Positions 46,925-58,797 are shown, counted from the first letter of the stretch. The stretch is DNA of 64,000 nucleotides from Flaccisagitta enflata (GCA_965153355.1 OZ231126.1:99820001-99884000); one strand, 5' to 3'. The notes: generated by a model not told the origin, from the sequence alone. A program made the numbers and translations.

Positions 46925-47400
46925 TGTCTTTGTCCATCCATCGATCCGTCCATCCGTCCGTGGTGTTTTTTGAAATTCGACCAAGATCTGTCTTTCTTTC
47001 TTTCTTTCTTTCTCTTTTTCTTTCTTTCTTTCTTTCTTTCTCTCTTTCTTTCTTTCTTTCTTTCTTTCTGTCTATGTCTCTTACTGTCTATGTCTCTGTC
47101 TGTCTGTCTATCTCTCTCTCTCTCTCTTTCTCTTTCTCTTTCTCTTTCTCTTTCTCTTTCTCTTTCTCCTCTCCTCTCCTCTCCTCTCCTCTCCTCTCCT
47201 CTCCTCTCCTCTCCTCTCCTTCTCTCTCTCTCTCTTCCTTGCTTGCATGCGTGATAACAAGTTCAGTCGCAACAAGAAACCACCAAGGACGCATCCATGG
47301 GTCAGATTATGGCCAGGTAAATTGTTTGACCTCACTGCTCCTGCCCAAATTGTCTGGTGACCCGCACGCAACTGGGGTAGCCGTGTATCCGGCCTTTTTT
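46925..47400. repeat. CTTT/CTCTC microsatellites inside an HM remnant
   Basis: CTTTGTCCATCCATCGATCC at 46930 and tail GCACGCAACTGGGGTAGCC at 47370-47395 suggest an HM copy. Between them are (CTTT)n (46990-47070), CTGT/CT, (CTCTTT)n and a clean (CCTCT)n pentanucleotide run at 47166-47220. Confidence 0.75.
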
Positions 47401-47643
47401 TTAGTCGCGTGCACGCGACTCTACAAACCACTCTGTCCGTCGGTCGGTCCGTCCGTCCGTCTGTCGGTAACCCTTAGCTTTTTTTGCTGTTTTACGTAAT
47501 TCTAAGTCATTTTAAGTCATTCTAAGTCATTTAAAGTTATTTATGTTATTTTAAGTCAATTTACATTTGGTCTTTTAGTCTTTTAGTCTTTTAGTCTTTT
47601 AGTCTTTTGGTCTTATGGTCTTAACAACCGCACGCGACTAGTA

Positions 47644-48244
47644 CTATCTTAGAAATAAATATACGGACAGCTGTTTATAGTCATAGCGCGCTTAATTTTT
47701 GTCTTAGAACATTCGTTTTTTTTTAGAAATGCGCGTCTTCGAAAGATCTAGCGATTTAGACCAATGCTGTATCTTTATTCGTTTAGAAATGAGAGCCGAA
47801 AGAGTAAAACGTTTCCTTTTCAAATTCGGAAGAAAATAGCGGAAAACTTTCATCATGCCCCTCGGCGCCATCTGGACTCGTTTCCTCCGGGATTTTTCTT
47901 TTTTATTTCGGTTTTTTTTTACAATGCCTCTGGAAAAACGCATTTCCCTAGATACCAAAGGAGCAATTATTGCTTTAAGGGGTGAAGGCCTCATTTTACG
48001 CGCAATCGGGCGGAAGTTGGACAAAGTCGCAAAAAGCGCAGTTGGCGATTTCCAAGGTTTGGGACAAGATCACTCCAGATTACTTGGCGTCCCTCTACGA
48101 TTCAATGCCACGCTGAATGCAAGCAGTGGTCGATGCCCAAGGCGGACATACAAAGTATTAGGCGTTTTTCAACATGTTTATGTACTTTTCTAGTCAATAA
48201 ATCCACTTTTTTATTAAATGTCCGTATATTTATTTCCAAGATAG
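47644..48244 (+). mobile_element. Tc1-like element, internally deleted, 601 bp
   Basis: 26-bp inverted ends (CTATCTTAGAAATAAATATA...; one mismatch) at 47644-47669 and 48219-48244, with TA duplicated on both sides. It contains the first and last parts of a transposase gene and lacks the catalytic middle, so it is non-autonomous. Confidence 0.95.
47924..48161 (+). pseudogene. Tc1/mariner transposase remnant (N- and C-terminal pieces)
   Basis: From the ATG at 47924, LEKRISLDTKGAIIALRGEG and AIGRKLDKVAKSAVGDF match the N-terminal helix-turn-helix DNA-binding domain of Tc1 transposases. From 48060, in the +1 frame, WDKITPDYLASLYDSMPR, a TGA at 48114, then MQAVVDAQGGHTKY and a stop at 48159-48161 match the extreme C-terminus. 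The whole DDE catalytic region (about 250 residues in the family) is missing between about 48050 and 48060. The TGA is most simply a CGA-to-TGA change at the usual PRR position. Non-functional. Confidence 0.92.
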
Positions 48245-48262
48245 TAAGGGTTGTCCTTGTTT

Positions 48263-48585
48263 CAATTGGCTCTTACAGAATTCCATCAACACAAATAAAA
48301 TTTGTTGGTACCTTGAAAACCATTGGAGTGGAATTAAACTGTATTATTGTCAGTGCCCCTGCCCATCTGTACATGACTTGGGTAGCCAGGTATCCAGCCT
48401 TGTTTCACATTTTTGCCGCTTTTCAATTTGTCCTGCGGGTTTATTGACTTGGGGCTTTGAGGGGTGAGCAGGAGCAAAAAAAACCTCAAAAATTGACTTT
48501 GTAACAGACAGATAGACCAACGGACCATCCAACCAAAAACAAGGCTCACGGAGTTACATGTCCACAACTGAAAATCGTCTAGGCA
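48263..48585. mobile_element. HM fragments
   Basis: A forward HM tail (48345-48405: CCCCTGCCCATCTGTACATG, GTAGCCAGGTATCCAGCC) and a reversed head region (48505-48575: GACAGATAGACCAACGGACC, GAGTTACATGTCCACAACTG). Both are diverged. Confidence 0.6.
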
Positions 48586-49340
48586 GCGTTTGATGGATGG
48601 ACTATGTATGCCAAGTAAGCAATTATCATCTTTAAAAAACTGCGTCTCATTCACATTTAGCCTTCTCACCTTTGATAGCGCCCTAAAATTGGTTCCCAAG
48701 CAAGTAGAAAGTTTCGCATGGGCTCGTTTGGTCACATTTTTGCAAAGTAACAATACAACCTGGTCGCAATAGTGTGATTTAAAGTATGACGGCGATGCAA
48801 TCAGCGTACTGGACATGACAAAATCGACTGAACAAACGCCGGTGGCTTAAAAAAGTTAAAGGGCTACTATGGCAATTCGCCAAGACTTTGGCTTGTATAG
48901 AATTTTTGGATCTAGAAGATATATTGGATAACCTACAACTATAAAAGAACTGACATAGAATTGCACATGATGTCAAGTGACAACGTCTGACAAAATACCT
49001 TTTATAGTCATATATATCATTACAGTGACCCGTAGAAGCAGGCGCTGCCATGGCAGGATGTCAGATGATCAATTTGAACCATAATATGAATTGACTTGTC
49101 CATAGTTCATGATTGAATGAGTTTTTAGCCCAGGTGAACGAAGACTTTTGCTCTAGGTAGTAGGGCTTGTCTCTACTGATTTATAAGAAAATTAATTAGC
49201 TATCACTCCCCAACCACCCCATCATCACCACCAATTCACCTACACATTGCCCCAGTTCCCTTTTATTTGAAGAGTAAGAAGCTGTCACCCCCAATCACCC
49301 CTTTAGAACCACCAATTCTCAATTGCCCATATTTCCTTTG
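48586..49340. other. Unassigned sequence with a dispersed repeat
   Basis: 48697-48822 is the inverted, diverged copy of 44583-44715. 49130-49180 resembles the inverse of 43655-43695 (GAACGAAGACTT). No gene. Confidence 0.5.
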
Positions 49341-49346
49341 TTTCTA

Positions 49347-49875
49347 CAGTAGATGTCGTCTATACTTGGAAATAGGGGGGCTCTCATATCGTGACTACCA
49401 TTTGTGCTAATGAAATGAAACTGTGTGTGTATAATGCTTATGTCTTATAGGGTTGACGATGGGGTATGGCAGCTCTGTGGATAGAAAATTCTTTTTAATA
49501 TACTAAATCATATAAGCTCTACTAAAGCTGCTGTTGGCATTGGTGTAGTGGTTGACATACTCAACTTCAGATTTCTAGTGATCAGCTTAATTTTTGAAAG
49601 GTTCCAGGTTCGAATCTCAGGCTGTTTTGCAATTAAAGCAAACAGATGAAGCTGAAATTCTGCCATAAAAATGATTGATCCAAATATTTTAATCAAAATA
49701 TAAATATTTTACACTAAAAGTTTTTTTTTGTAAGGTAAGCTGTAGGGGGATGCCATACCCCATCGTCAACCCCTTAGGGTCTATAGACTATACCAGCAAA
49801 ATATCAATCCTCTCATTGTACTGATGCTCAAGTTATGAGCTCCCCCATATTTCCAAGTCTAGACGACATCTACTG
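49347..49875. mobile_element. TA-flanked MITE, 529 bp, CAGTAGATG ends
   Basis: Inverted ends CAGTAGATGTCGTCTATACT / its inverse, flanked by TA (49345-49346, 49876-49877). A second inner pair is GGGTTGACGATGGGGTATGG (49450) / CATACCCCATCGTCAACCCC (49753). A tRNA-like promoter segment lies in the middle. Confidence 0.88.
49530..49640 (+). repeat. tRNA-like SINE head (A and B boxes)
   Basis: TGGTGTAGTGGT (49541-49552) fits a pol III A box and GGTTCGAATCTC (49608-49619) a B box. The 67-bp spacing exceeds that of a normal tRNA, and I cannot fold a full cloverleaf, so this is a tRNA-derived repeat rather than a tRNA gene. Confidence 0.55.
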
Positions 49876-49904
49876 TATCTTTTTCTCTTTCCAACTGTCT
49901 CACG

Positions 49905-50060
49905 GGGAAGTGAGCGTTGTGAGTAAGTGAGCTGTGAGCGCGTGAACAGAACATATAAGCATAGCAAGAGTAACGATTAAGGAAGCGGAGCGCTGCAGAG
50001 CGAATAAGTATAGTGAACGTTGCGGGTGAAAAACGGAGTGAGCGACCGAGTGGCCCTTTA
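49905..50060 (+). repeat. GAGCGAG dispersed repeat, copy 2
   Basis: GTGAGCGTTGTGAGTAAGTG through GCGGAGCGCTGCAGAGCGAA to GAGCGACCGAGTGGCCCTTT. Matches 63190-63310 in order and orientation. Confidence 0.75.
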
Positions 50061-50078
50061 AAAACGCGATGGTCAGTA

Positions 50079-50414
50079 GGGTGACTTAAAATATGATCAA
50101 ATCCGAATCTCGTCTTCCTTGCGGGAGAAATGTGACCATTTCCATCATAGATGGTAACTCTAAAATCTGGAGATGATCAGACAAAGTTTACTCATGGCCG
50201 CAACCCCACCCCATTCCCATTATAAAAGATAGGAAGCTGCAGAGGCCAAAATCCTTCCTGTATATTTTCTATGGGAAATGAGGGGGGGGTTGCGGCCATG
50301 AGTTAACTTCATTTGATTGCCACCAGATTTTAGGGTTATCATCTGTGATGGAAATGGTATCATTTCTCCCGCGAGGGAGACTAGATTCAAATATGACCAT
50401 ATTTTCAGTCACCC
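50079..50414. mobile_element. TA-flanked foldback MITE, 336 bp, GGGTGACT ends
   Basis: Ends GGGTGACTTAAAATATG / CATATTTTCAGTCACCC are flanked by TA (50077-50078, 50415-50416). Arms of about 130 bp (ACCATTTCCATCATAGATGG; CTCATGGCCGCAACCCC) surround a short centre. No coding content. Confidence 0.88.
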
Positions 50415-50419
50415 TAATG

Positions 50420-51439
50420 GTCAGTGAAAGTGAACAAACCCTTAATCCAACATTATTCGGTAGCATGGTGTTTGTTTGTTTACATTCGTTTGTTCATCAG
50501 TTTGTTTAGTCTTTCAATTTTGCTCTTCTACGGGTCCAATTGCCACGAAGATGAAGATTTCTTTAGGGCTATGGGGTGGGGTCCCTCACTTGAGGTAGTT
50601 GTCGCTTTGTTTCACTTCCCCCATCCAATGTACAAAGATTATCAGACAATAAACTTCCCCAAACCATTTTCAAGATATCCAGCCAAAATTTGATGAAAAG
50701 AGGCCATTACTTCACCCCAGTCTTACGGGACCATGGTTCCTGTAAAGCCGTCACGTCGGTTAATGAACTCCTTTCTGTTACCAAACCATTCCTTTCCCTG
50801 TTTCCCAAGAACCCCCTTCTTTCATTCTTCTTTCCATCATCTTTTTTTCCTCCATTTATATCTTTCTCCTCATATACGAGGTCTGGTAGGCGCACCTGAA
50901 TTCTGATGGTTCACTTGTCACTAAAGTCATCTCATGATCTCATCCTTCGTGGAACAGAGACGAAGAAGAGACATGACGTGGCTCAAGTTGCCTGCTTACC
51001 ATCATGTCTTTTCCAAATGAATGTAGACAGACACTCAGAGACACTTGAATCCCTCAACAACGAATGTCGAGGACGCAAGGTACTAGCAAATTTGATCTTT
51101 TATAAGGGGGCTTTGTCTGTTTGTTTGTTTGTTTTTTTGCCAGGATGGGAAATCAAAAGAAAGAGAAGAACCAAAATTTTTACATCCATTACGGGCAATT
51201 TCCAATATTGTCGGGTCCGTGATAGGGTCCGAAGGTCTGTCTATCTTTCTTGTATTTTCTTTTGATTCTTAAAAGTAGCCCCCAAGCGCATCGGTGAAAA
51301 CTTGTATGAGTGTATCGACAGTCACACCCCATGGTGTCGGTCAGTCGACATCATGGTCAAAAACCGTCACGACCTACTGACTGACAGACAAAGGAAAAGG
51401 TGAAGAAAAAGAGAGAGAGACAGACTTTTCATATTTCTT

Positions 51440-51440
<1 letters not shown>
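50420..51440. other. Unassigned sequence
   Basis: Several short open frames without recognised domains. No repeat family seen. Confidence 0.4.

Positions 51441-51443
<3 letters not shown>

Positions 51444-51499
<56 letters not shown>
51444..51499. repeat. (CT)n microsatellite
   Basis: Uninterrupted CT run. Confidence 0.95.
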
Positions 51500-51502
<3 letters not shown>

Positions 51503-52245
51503 TGGATCACCTACAATTTTTTTTTCCTCGCTCACTGACAAGATTCTCTCCTAGTCCGTTTGTTTCTGTCCTTGTTAACAACGAGTCCAAACAATGTTTT
51601 TTCCGCGTGCAATAGCAAATCTTTGTAAGGTTGTGTCTGTTGGTTGTTTAGTTGGTTGGTTGGTCAGTTGAAAACACTTTCATTCTACTATGTGAATGGC
51701 GCCTATGATAGCCTACTTTGCCTAATTTTCGTTTGTTGGACAGATTCCTTTTTTTGAGGCTTTTTACAAGGCAGGATACTCGCTTGAGTGTGGGCAGGGG
51801 CAATTATGAGGGTGGACAGAAACTTTACATGGTAAAGCAGTGGCTGTGATGTGGCTAGGCAGGGGCAGTGATGCATAGAAATTTCTTGACTAAAAAGAGG
51901 ATGAATTACCAAATTGTTTCTTACCAAAAGGAAAAATGGTACAAGCATATCATTTTTCATTCATTCACTCATTCACTGATTCACTTATTCATTCATTCAT
52001 TCATCAATTCACTCATACATCCTTTGTTAATACGCAAAGCATATATCAGTGACATATGTAGACTGAGACTGGGAGGGAACCAATTTTCAAAGAGCACGTC
52101 TTACAGTCTGCTGCTGCGAACGAAACGGAAATGGCATGACGGCAACGACATTTAGTAGTGACGATGTCGAAACTTATAGGAAGACATTTAAGGGAAACGA
52201 AACTTTTGATAACCAATTGGTTTTTAGCTAGTGTCGATGATCTCT
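51500..52245. other. Unassigned sequence
   Basis: A short ATTC/ATTCACTC run at 51957-52015. No gene. Confidence 0.4.
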
Positions 52246-52251
52246 ACTCTA

Positions 52252-52656
52252 CAGACAGGACCCTAATAAGAAGTGAGGAGGGACCCAAAGGTTTAGCAGC
52301 CCCCCCTACAGCTCACATGGTTCAAGTAATTTTCTCACTTCCAGTGGCGGTTGACACCTTAAGTGGATACAATTGGCGCCATGGTGGAGATTTTTGAATT
52401 TCCATTTAGAACACCCCTAAATTTAGATAAATTGCCCAAATTTGCCCCTAAAAAAATGAACACTTTTTTCTACTTATTTTGAAAATTAAGAGGTGTTCTA
52501 GGTGGAAATTCAAAAAACGCCGCGGTGGCGCCAATTGTATCCACCTAAGGTGTCAACCGCCACTGGAAGTGAGAAAATTGCTGGAGCCATGTAAGCTGTA
52601 GGGGGGGGCTGCTAAACATTTGGGTCCCTCCTCACCTCTTATTAGGATACTGTCTG
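52252..52656. mobile_element. TA-flanked foldback MITE, 405 bp, CAGACAG ends
   Basis: Ends CAGACAGGACCCTAATAAG / its inverse ending CTGTCTG, flanked by TA (52250-52251, 52657-52658). Arms of about 180 bp are highly similar (GTGGCGGTTGACACCTTAAG; ACAATTGGCGCCA) around a 40-50 bp centre. The whole unit could fold into a single stem. Confidence 0.92.
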
Positions 52657-52895
52657 TAATTTGGTTACTGGTTAGAAAAACATGGTTTTATTGACATATA
52701 CGGACAATAGAGTGCTGGTGTACTCTTCAGTTGAACAGCTTCCTCTGCCAGTGCCAAGAGCTTTTCAAGATACAGGTTGAACTTGAGACGTCGGAGTTTT
52801 CGGCCTAAGATTATTCTGCCTCGTGAATAATTCAACAAGTGAATCCTTTACTGCCTTTACTTTCTTTACTTTCTTTTGCTTCCTTCCATTTTATC
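52657..52895. other. Unassigned sequence
   Basis: Nothing recognised. Confidence 0.35.
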
Positions 52896-52900
52896 TTTTT

Positions 52901-53322
52901 GGGCAGCGGCCCCGAAGGGGACGAAGTCCTGTAGAACACAGGGGGACTTTTGTTCATCATTCCGTCCGTTCGTCCATGCGTCCGTGCGTCCCCCCCAGGC
53001 CCTCTCAGGCCTGAAATTTGCCCTCTCAGGCCTGAAATTTACCCTCTCAGGCTTGAAATCTGCCCTCTCAGGCCTTGAATCTGCCTTCTCAGGCCTGAAA
53101 TCTGCCCTCTCAGGCCTTGAATCTGCCCTCTCAGGCCTGAAATCTGCCCTCACAGATTCAAGGCCTGAGGGCAGAGTTCAGGCCTGAGAGGGTAAATTTC
53201 AGGCCTGAGAGGGCAGATTTTGGGCCTGAGAGGGAGGGAACGGACGGATGGACGGATGGACGGACGGAATGACAAATGAAGTCCCCTATCTTCTACAGGA
53301 CTGTCCCTTTGGGCCGCTGCCC
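52901..53322. mobile_element. GF foldback element, copy 6
   Basis: Left end GGGCAGCGGCCCCGAAGGGG, GTCCTGTAGAACACAGGGGG; right end is the inverse, ending GGGCCGCTGCCC. CCGT/CCAT-type tetranucleotides lie inside each end. The array of CCCTCTCAGGCCTGAAATCT units reverses strand at about 53160, so the array itself is palindromic. The outer motif GGGCAACGGGTATCGCTGACC follows to 53375. Confidence 0.88.
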
Positions 53323-53518
53323 TGTTTCCTCACTCATTCCCTTCATCATAAAGCAGGGCAACGGGTATCGCTGACCACATATTGCCCTTGGGCGACCTGT
53401 TTTTTTCTCTCGGCGTTATAAAATTTTTGCCGTCATTGCATGGACTCACTGCTGAGCCTCTTTTCCGCTCAGCCTCTAAGCTCATTGTTTCTCCTACCTT
53501 CCTACTTTAGATATATTT
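53323..53518. other. GF subterminal motif and unassigned sequence
   Basis: Contains the outer motif noted for the neighbouring element and GCTGAGCCTCTTTTCCGCTC. No gene. Confidence 0.35.
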
Positions 53519-53519
53519 T

Positions 53520-53976
53520 GGGCGGCGGCCCCAAAGGGCCGATGTCCTGTAGGACACAGGGGGGAATTTCAAGAGGTCCGTCCGTCCTTCCGTCCACCCC
53601 CCCCCCTTGACCATCGGGCCTCAAGTCTGCACTCTCAGGGCTGATTTTGGCCTTCTGAGCTCTCAAATTAGCCCTTTCAGACCTGATTTTAGCCCTTGAG
53701 AGCTCAAATCAGCTCTCCACACCTTTTATATGCCCTCAATACCTCAAATCCGCCCTCCATGCCTAAAATCAGCTCTTTAGGCCACGAATTTGTCCTCTCT
53801 GCCTCGAGCCTACCCCCCAAACCTCAAATCTGCTCTTTTGGACTAAATTCTGCCCTCCAGACTTTAAATCCGCCTTCAATGACCTCTATCTGTCTTCTCA
53901 GACCTGATATACCTCAGGACGTCTCGAAATTCACCCGTGTGTCCTACAGGACATTAGCCCTTTGGGGCCGCGGCCC
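53520..53976. mobile_element. GF foldback element, copy 7
   Basis: Left end GGCGGCGGCCCCAAAGGGCC, GATGTCCTGTAGGACACAGG; right end TCCTACAGGACATTAGCCC, TTTGGGGCCGCGGCCC. The interior is a CCTCAAATCTGCCCTC-type array, all in one direction here, in contrast to copy 6. Confidence 0.85.
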
Positions 53977-54240
53977 TTCTCTCACTCCACTACCTCTGGT
54001 ATGGATATGCAAGTTATTGTGGATGCTGGTATTTGGGCCTTGGGGCTGGGCTTTAGTTCTGATCTGGCTAGCATGATCTGACACGTATGGATCTCGCCAG
54101 TATGAAATCGCAGGTTATTGTGGATGCCGGGATTTAGCTGGGGGGGGGGGGGTGAGGGGGGGAATGAAGTACAAATTTTCGTTTATGTGAAAGCATTGTT
54201 CATCGGTCTTTACGGGGTTGCTGCCCAGGAATAAGTCCTT
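53977..54240. repeat. GF-type fragments
   Basis: GCAGGTTATTGTGGATGC occurs twice (about 54010 and 54112), with GGGATTTGGGCCTTGGGGC-like words and CGGGGTTGCTGCCC (54218-54231). A truncated element. Confidence 0.5.
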
Positions 54241-54400
54241 TTATTCGGGGACTTGCAATTGAATAAGAGGCTTCATCCATTCGTCATACCGTCCATCCGT
54301 CTGTCCACCTGTTTGTCCGTTCATCCATCCATCCGACCGTCCATGCGTCCATCCATCTATCCATCCATCCATCCCTCCGTTCATCCAAAAACGCTTTGAT

Positions 54401-54472
<72 letters not shown>

Positions 54473-54500
54473 GCGTGTGCGTGTGTGTGTGCGTGAGCGT

Positions 54501-54544
<44 letters not shown>

Positions 54545-54620
54545 GGCGTAGAAGAGGTTGTGGAAGGGTGTTGTACGCTCCTGTCCACCCATCCGCGATG
54601 ATATTTCACCCGCGATACTT
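54241..54620 (+). mobile_element. HM-type element carrying a (GT)n tract
   Basis: GGGACTTGCAATTGAATAAG, GAGGCTTCATCC, CCGTCCATCCG repeats to 54385, (GT)n with CGTGTG interruptions (54401-54541), then GCTCCTGTCCACCCATCCGC and GATGATATTTCACCCGCG. The hairpin is decayed; order and tail fit the family. Confidence 0.65.
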
Positions 54621-54855
54621 TCATAGACTCGCACGATACATCAACCTTGGATTGGCCCAGAATAACGTGTTGTTGCTAATCCATGTTTCATAACCTATCA
54701 TCATGGGTTTAAACCTCTTTGCCTATCTCCAGTCTTCCTCTCATCCTTCCTTCACCAGTAAGCCTAAGCCTAGTCTCGAAGTCAGTGATTTTCAAGGCCG
54801 GAGAGACTCAAGCTTCCGAAAATCGCATTTACATAATCGAGCTAAGACGCAGAAT

Positions 54856-55426
<571 letters not shown>

Positions 55427-55456
55427 TGAAAGAGAAAGAGAGAAAGAGAGAAAGAG

Positions 55457-56232
<776 letters not shown>

Positions 56233-56234
<2 letters not shown>

Positions 56235-56650
56235 CTAAGTGTAACAAAAAAAGGACAGCGACAGGGACAGGGGCAGACACAAGGGGCGTAGATGAGGGTT
56301 AAAGACAGACAAATATGACGAAAAGATAGAGGGACCGAAACGAGTAATTACAACGAGGTTATGATAGACAGACAGAGACAGAAAGTGAAAATTTTAGCAG
56401 TCATAGCGTAGAGTCAGCAAGAATTCACTAAAACCGAAAAACGATTATGGACTCGAGTTAGAAAATGTAATTGCAGAGTTGCAAAATTCATCACCATTTT
56501 GCGAAATTACAAATGGTGAACCTCTTGACATGAAGCTTTCTGACCTTAATGATTTCACGCGGTTTCACACTATCATCCTTTTTTTTTTTTAATATGTTTA
56601 TTTTTTTTAATAAAGCAATGTTGTCACACGTCATATTTCTGGGAAGAAAA
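56233..56650. other. Unassigned sequence
   Basis: Nothing recognised beyond a poly-T/A stretch at 56579-56612. Confidence 0.4.
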
Positions 56651-56652
56651 AG

Positions 56653-56826
56653 AACAAGGCCGGATACACGGCTACCCAAGTCGCGTACGGGTGGGTAGGG
56701 GCAGTAATGAAACAAGGCTAACTATGCATTTGGGCGAGAGCAATAACGCAAAAACCACTCGTAAACTGACCATCCGACCGACCAAGCGACCCACCGACCA
56801 ACGGACCGACGTGCACGCGACTGAAA
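56653..56826 (-). mobile_element. HM element (reversed)
   Basis: AACAAGGCCGGATACACGGC, TACCCAAGTCGCGTACGGGT at the left; GACCGACCAAGCGACCCACC and a shortened hairpin GTGCACGCGACTGAAAAG at the right. Immediately followed by a (GAA)n tract. Confidence 0.8.
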
Positions 56827-56827
56827 A

Positions 56828-57115
56828 GCGGAAGAAGAAGAAGAAGAAGAAGAAGAAGAAGAAGAAGAAGAAGAAGAAGAAGAAGAAGAAGAAGAAGAAG
56901 ATGAAGAAGAAGGAGAAGGAGGAGGAGAAGAAGAAGAAGATGATGAAGAAGAAGGAGAAGGAGGATGAGAAGAAGAAGAATTAGAAGAAGAAGAAGAAGA
57001 AGAAGAAGAAGAAGAAGAAGAAGAAGAAGAAGAAGAAGAAGAAGAAGAAGAAGAAGAAGAAGAAGAAGAAGAAGAAGAAGAAGAAAAAGAAGAAGGAGAA
57101 GAAGAATTAGAAGAA
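56828..57115. repeat. (GAA)n microsatellite
   Basis: GAA triplets with GGA/GAT interruptions, about 280 bp. (AAAT)n at 57130-57155 follows. Confidence 0.97.
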
Positions 57116-57295
57116 GTAGAATAATTAAAGCAAATAAATAAATAAATAAATAGTCAGTTAATAATAGTCAATAAATAAACAATAAATGTGTGCTCTTACG
57201 AACTGAAGAAAAACAAAAACAACAAGAAGGAGGAGGAGAAGAAGAAAACAAATGAAGAGGACGAGAAACACGAAGAAAAACGGGATGAGGAAAGA
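57116..57295. other. A-rich unassigned sequence
   Basis: (AAAT)n and A/G-rich DNA. No gene. Confidence 0.4.
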
Positions 57296-57630
57296 AACAA
57301 GGCTAAGTAAACGGCAATAAGTGATTAAGAACTTGTGAATGAACGTTTTTGATGAATGAATGAATGAATGAATGAATGAATGAATGAATGAATGAATGAA
57401 TGTATGAATGAATGAATGAATGAATGAATGAATGAATGAATGAATGAATGAATGAATGAATGAAGATTGATGTGGTAAGGCATGAAAGGTGAGAGGAATG
57501 ACAAAATACGTCAGAACTTGCCGTTTTGTTCATTTCAAACATTTGCGTGACCGACCGACCAACCAACCGACCGACCAACCGACCAACCGACATGAACTCT
57601 TATAGAAGTGCGAGGACGCACTTAAAAACT
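57296..57630 (-). mobile_element. HM element (AAGTGCG subfamily) with (GAAT)n core
   Basis: Reversed: AAACAAGGCTAAGTAAACGG at the left, a (GAAT)n tract at 57353-57462, (GACCAACC)n at 57550-57590, and the hairpin AAGTGCG-agga-CGCACTT (57606-57623). Arms are fully paired yet differ in sequence from other subfamilies. Confidence 0.82.
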
Positions 57631-57726
57631 TGTAACAGACAGTTTATGAATGGTTGAAGAGGATGTAGGAGGGAAATTTGCTAGAATCTTATCTCCTTTC
57701 TTTTGGGCGCGGAGGGTTACAACTTT

Positions 57727-57948
57727 TTAGTCGCGTGCTACGCGACTCTACACCCCGCTTTGTCAGTCCATCCGTCCGTCAGTCTGTCCGTCCGTCCGTC
57801 CATCCATCGGTCCGTCCGTCACACTTTATTTTTTGGGGGGTTCTGCGGCTTTTGGCCTCACTGCTCCTGCCCAAATTATCTGGTGACCTCAATTACAGCC
57901 CCTGCCCACCCGCACGCGACTGGGGTAGCCGTGTTTCCGGCCTTGTTT
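57727..57948 (+). mobile_element. HM element (GTCGCG subfamily), intact
   Basis: Hairpin AGTCGCG-tgcta-CGCGACT (57729-57747), CTACACCCCGCTTTGTC, CCGT/CCAT repeats, CACTGCTCCTGCCCAAATTA, then GCACGCGAC (57912-57920), GGGGTAGCCGTGTTTCCGG. Closely matches copy 3 throughout. Confidence 0.9.
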
Positions 57949-58103
57949 CTCTCCTTTCCTATAAATCCTTTCTTTTTTTGTTTTTTCCTCTCCTTTCTTC
58001 CCTCTCTGCCAATTTCTTAATTTGAAGTGAAACATGAAACATGATGGCTGATTATACTATAAGGAAAAAAATAATGAAAAAAAATGAAAATGAAAGAAGG
58101 AAG

Positions 58104-58260
58104 GAACAAGGCCGGATACACGGCCATCAGTTGCGGACGGGTGGGCAGGGGCGGAAATGCGCGTTTTCACACTTTCGAACTCGATCATTACCGACGGATG
58201 GACGGACCAATGGACGGACGGACAAAGCCTCTTTTAGAGTTGCGTTTCCGCAACTAAAAA
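58104..58260 (-). mobile_element. HM element (GTTGCGGA subfamily), intact
   Basis: Reversed: GAACAAGGCCGGATACACGG, then GTTGCGGAC (58130-58138), GGTGGGCAGGGGC, GGACGGAC repeats, CTCTTTTAGAG, and the hairpin AGTTGCG-tttc-CGCAACT (58238-58255). It combines the CCGGCCTTGTT tail with the GTTGC arm. Confidence 0.9.
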
Positions 58261-58750
58261 GGATGGGAGCATAGTGCAGTTGAGTACTTTGAAATGCGAA
58301 AATTGGAGGTATGCTTCCACATTGCTGTTTCGAAACAGAACACTATTTAATGATTTTGATCATCCTGGTGCAGTTTGAACACATCCAAAATCATCCTCAT
58401 GCAGTCTAAACACATTCACGATCATCCTCGTACAGTCTGAACACATCATCATTATGTGATTGTTAGCCACTGTTACTATGATGGCGCTTTCGTCGGAATT
58501 TGGTGTTACTGTGTTCGTTATCATTATCATTATCAGTGTGATATGACATCTCTCAAAACGCATCCGCGATCCAGGGCTAGATCTTGATGCAGCATCTGGC
58601 CATATTCTTTATACTCTCTTTAAAGTAAGAAGCCAGCACTGGCCCTCTTAACAACATCACAATCTGGAGCAAGAAAGCAATCCCATATCGCGTGTGTTGG
58701 TCGACTGCAGGATCCTGATAATCTTTCTTCCCTTTTCACTCTACTATTAT
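58261..58750. repeat. ~33-bp tandem triplet plus unassigned sequence
   Basis: At 58355-58450 about three units of ATCATCCTCGTGCAGTCTGA then ACACAT are present. The rest is unassigned. Confidence 0.55.
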
Positions 58751-58754
58751 TCAC

Positions 58755-58761
58755 TCTTTCA

Positions 58762-58797
<36 letters not shown>

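Larger units (their letters stand above)
47401..48262 (+). mobile_element. HM element split by a Tc1-like insertion
   Basis: Perfect palindrome AGTCGCGTGCACGCGACT at 47403-47420, (GGTC/CCGT)n, AAGTCATTCT and TTTTAGTC units, tail GCACGCGAC (47630-47638), then a 601-bp insertion, then AGGGTTGTCCTTGTTTC. Removing the insertion and one TA gives a tail closely matching copy 4 (ATAGGTGTTGGCCTTG). Confidence 0.88.
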
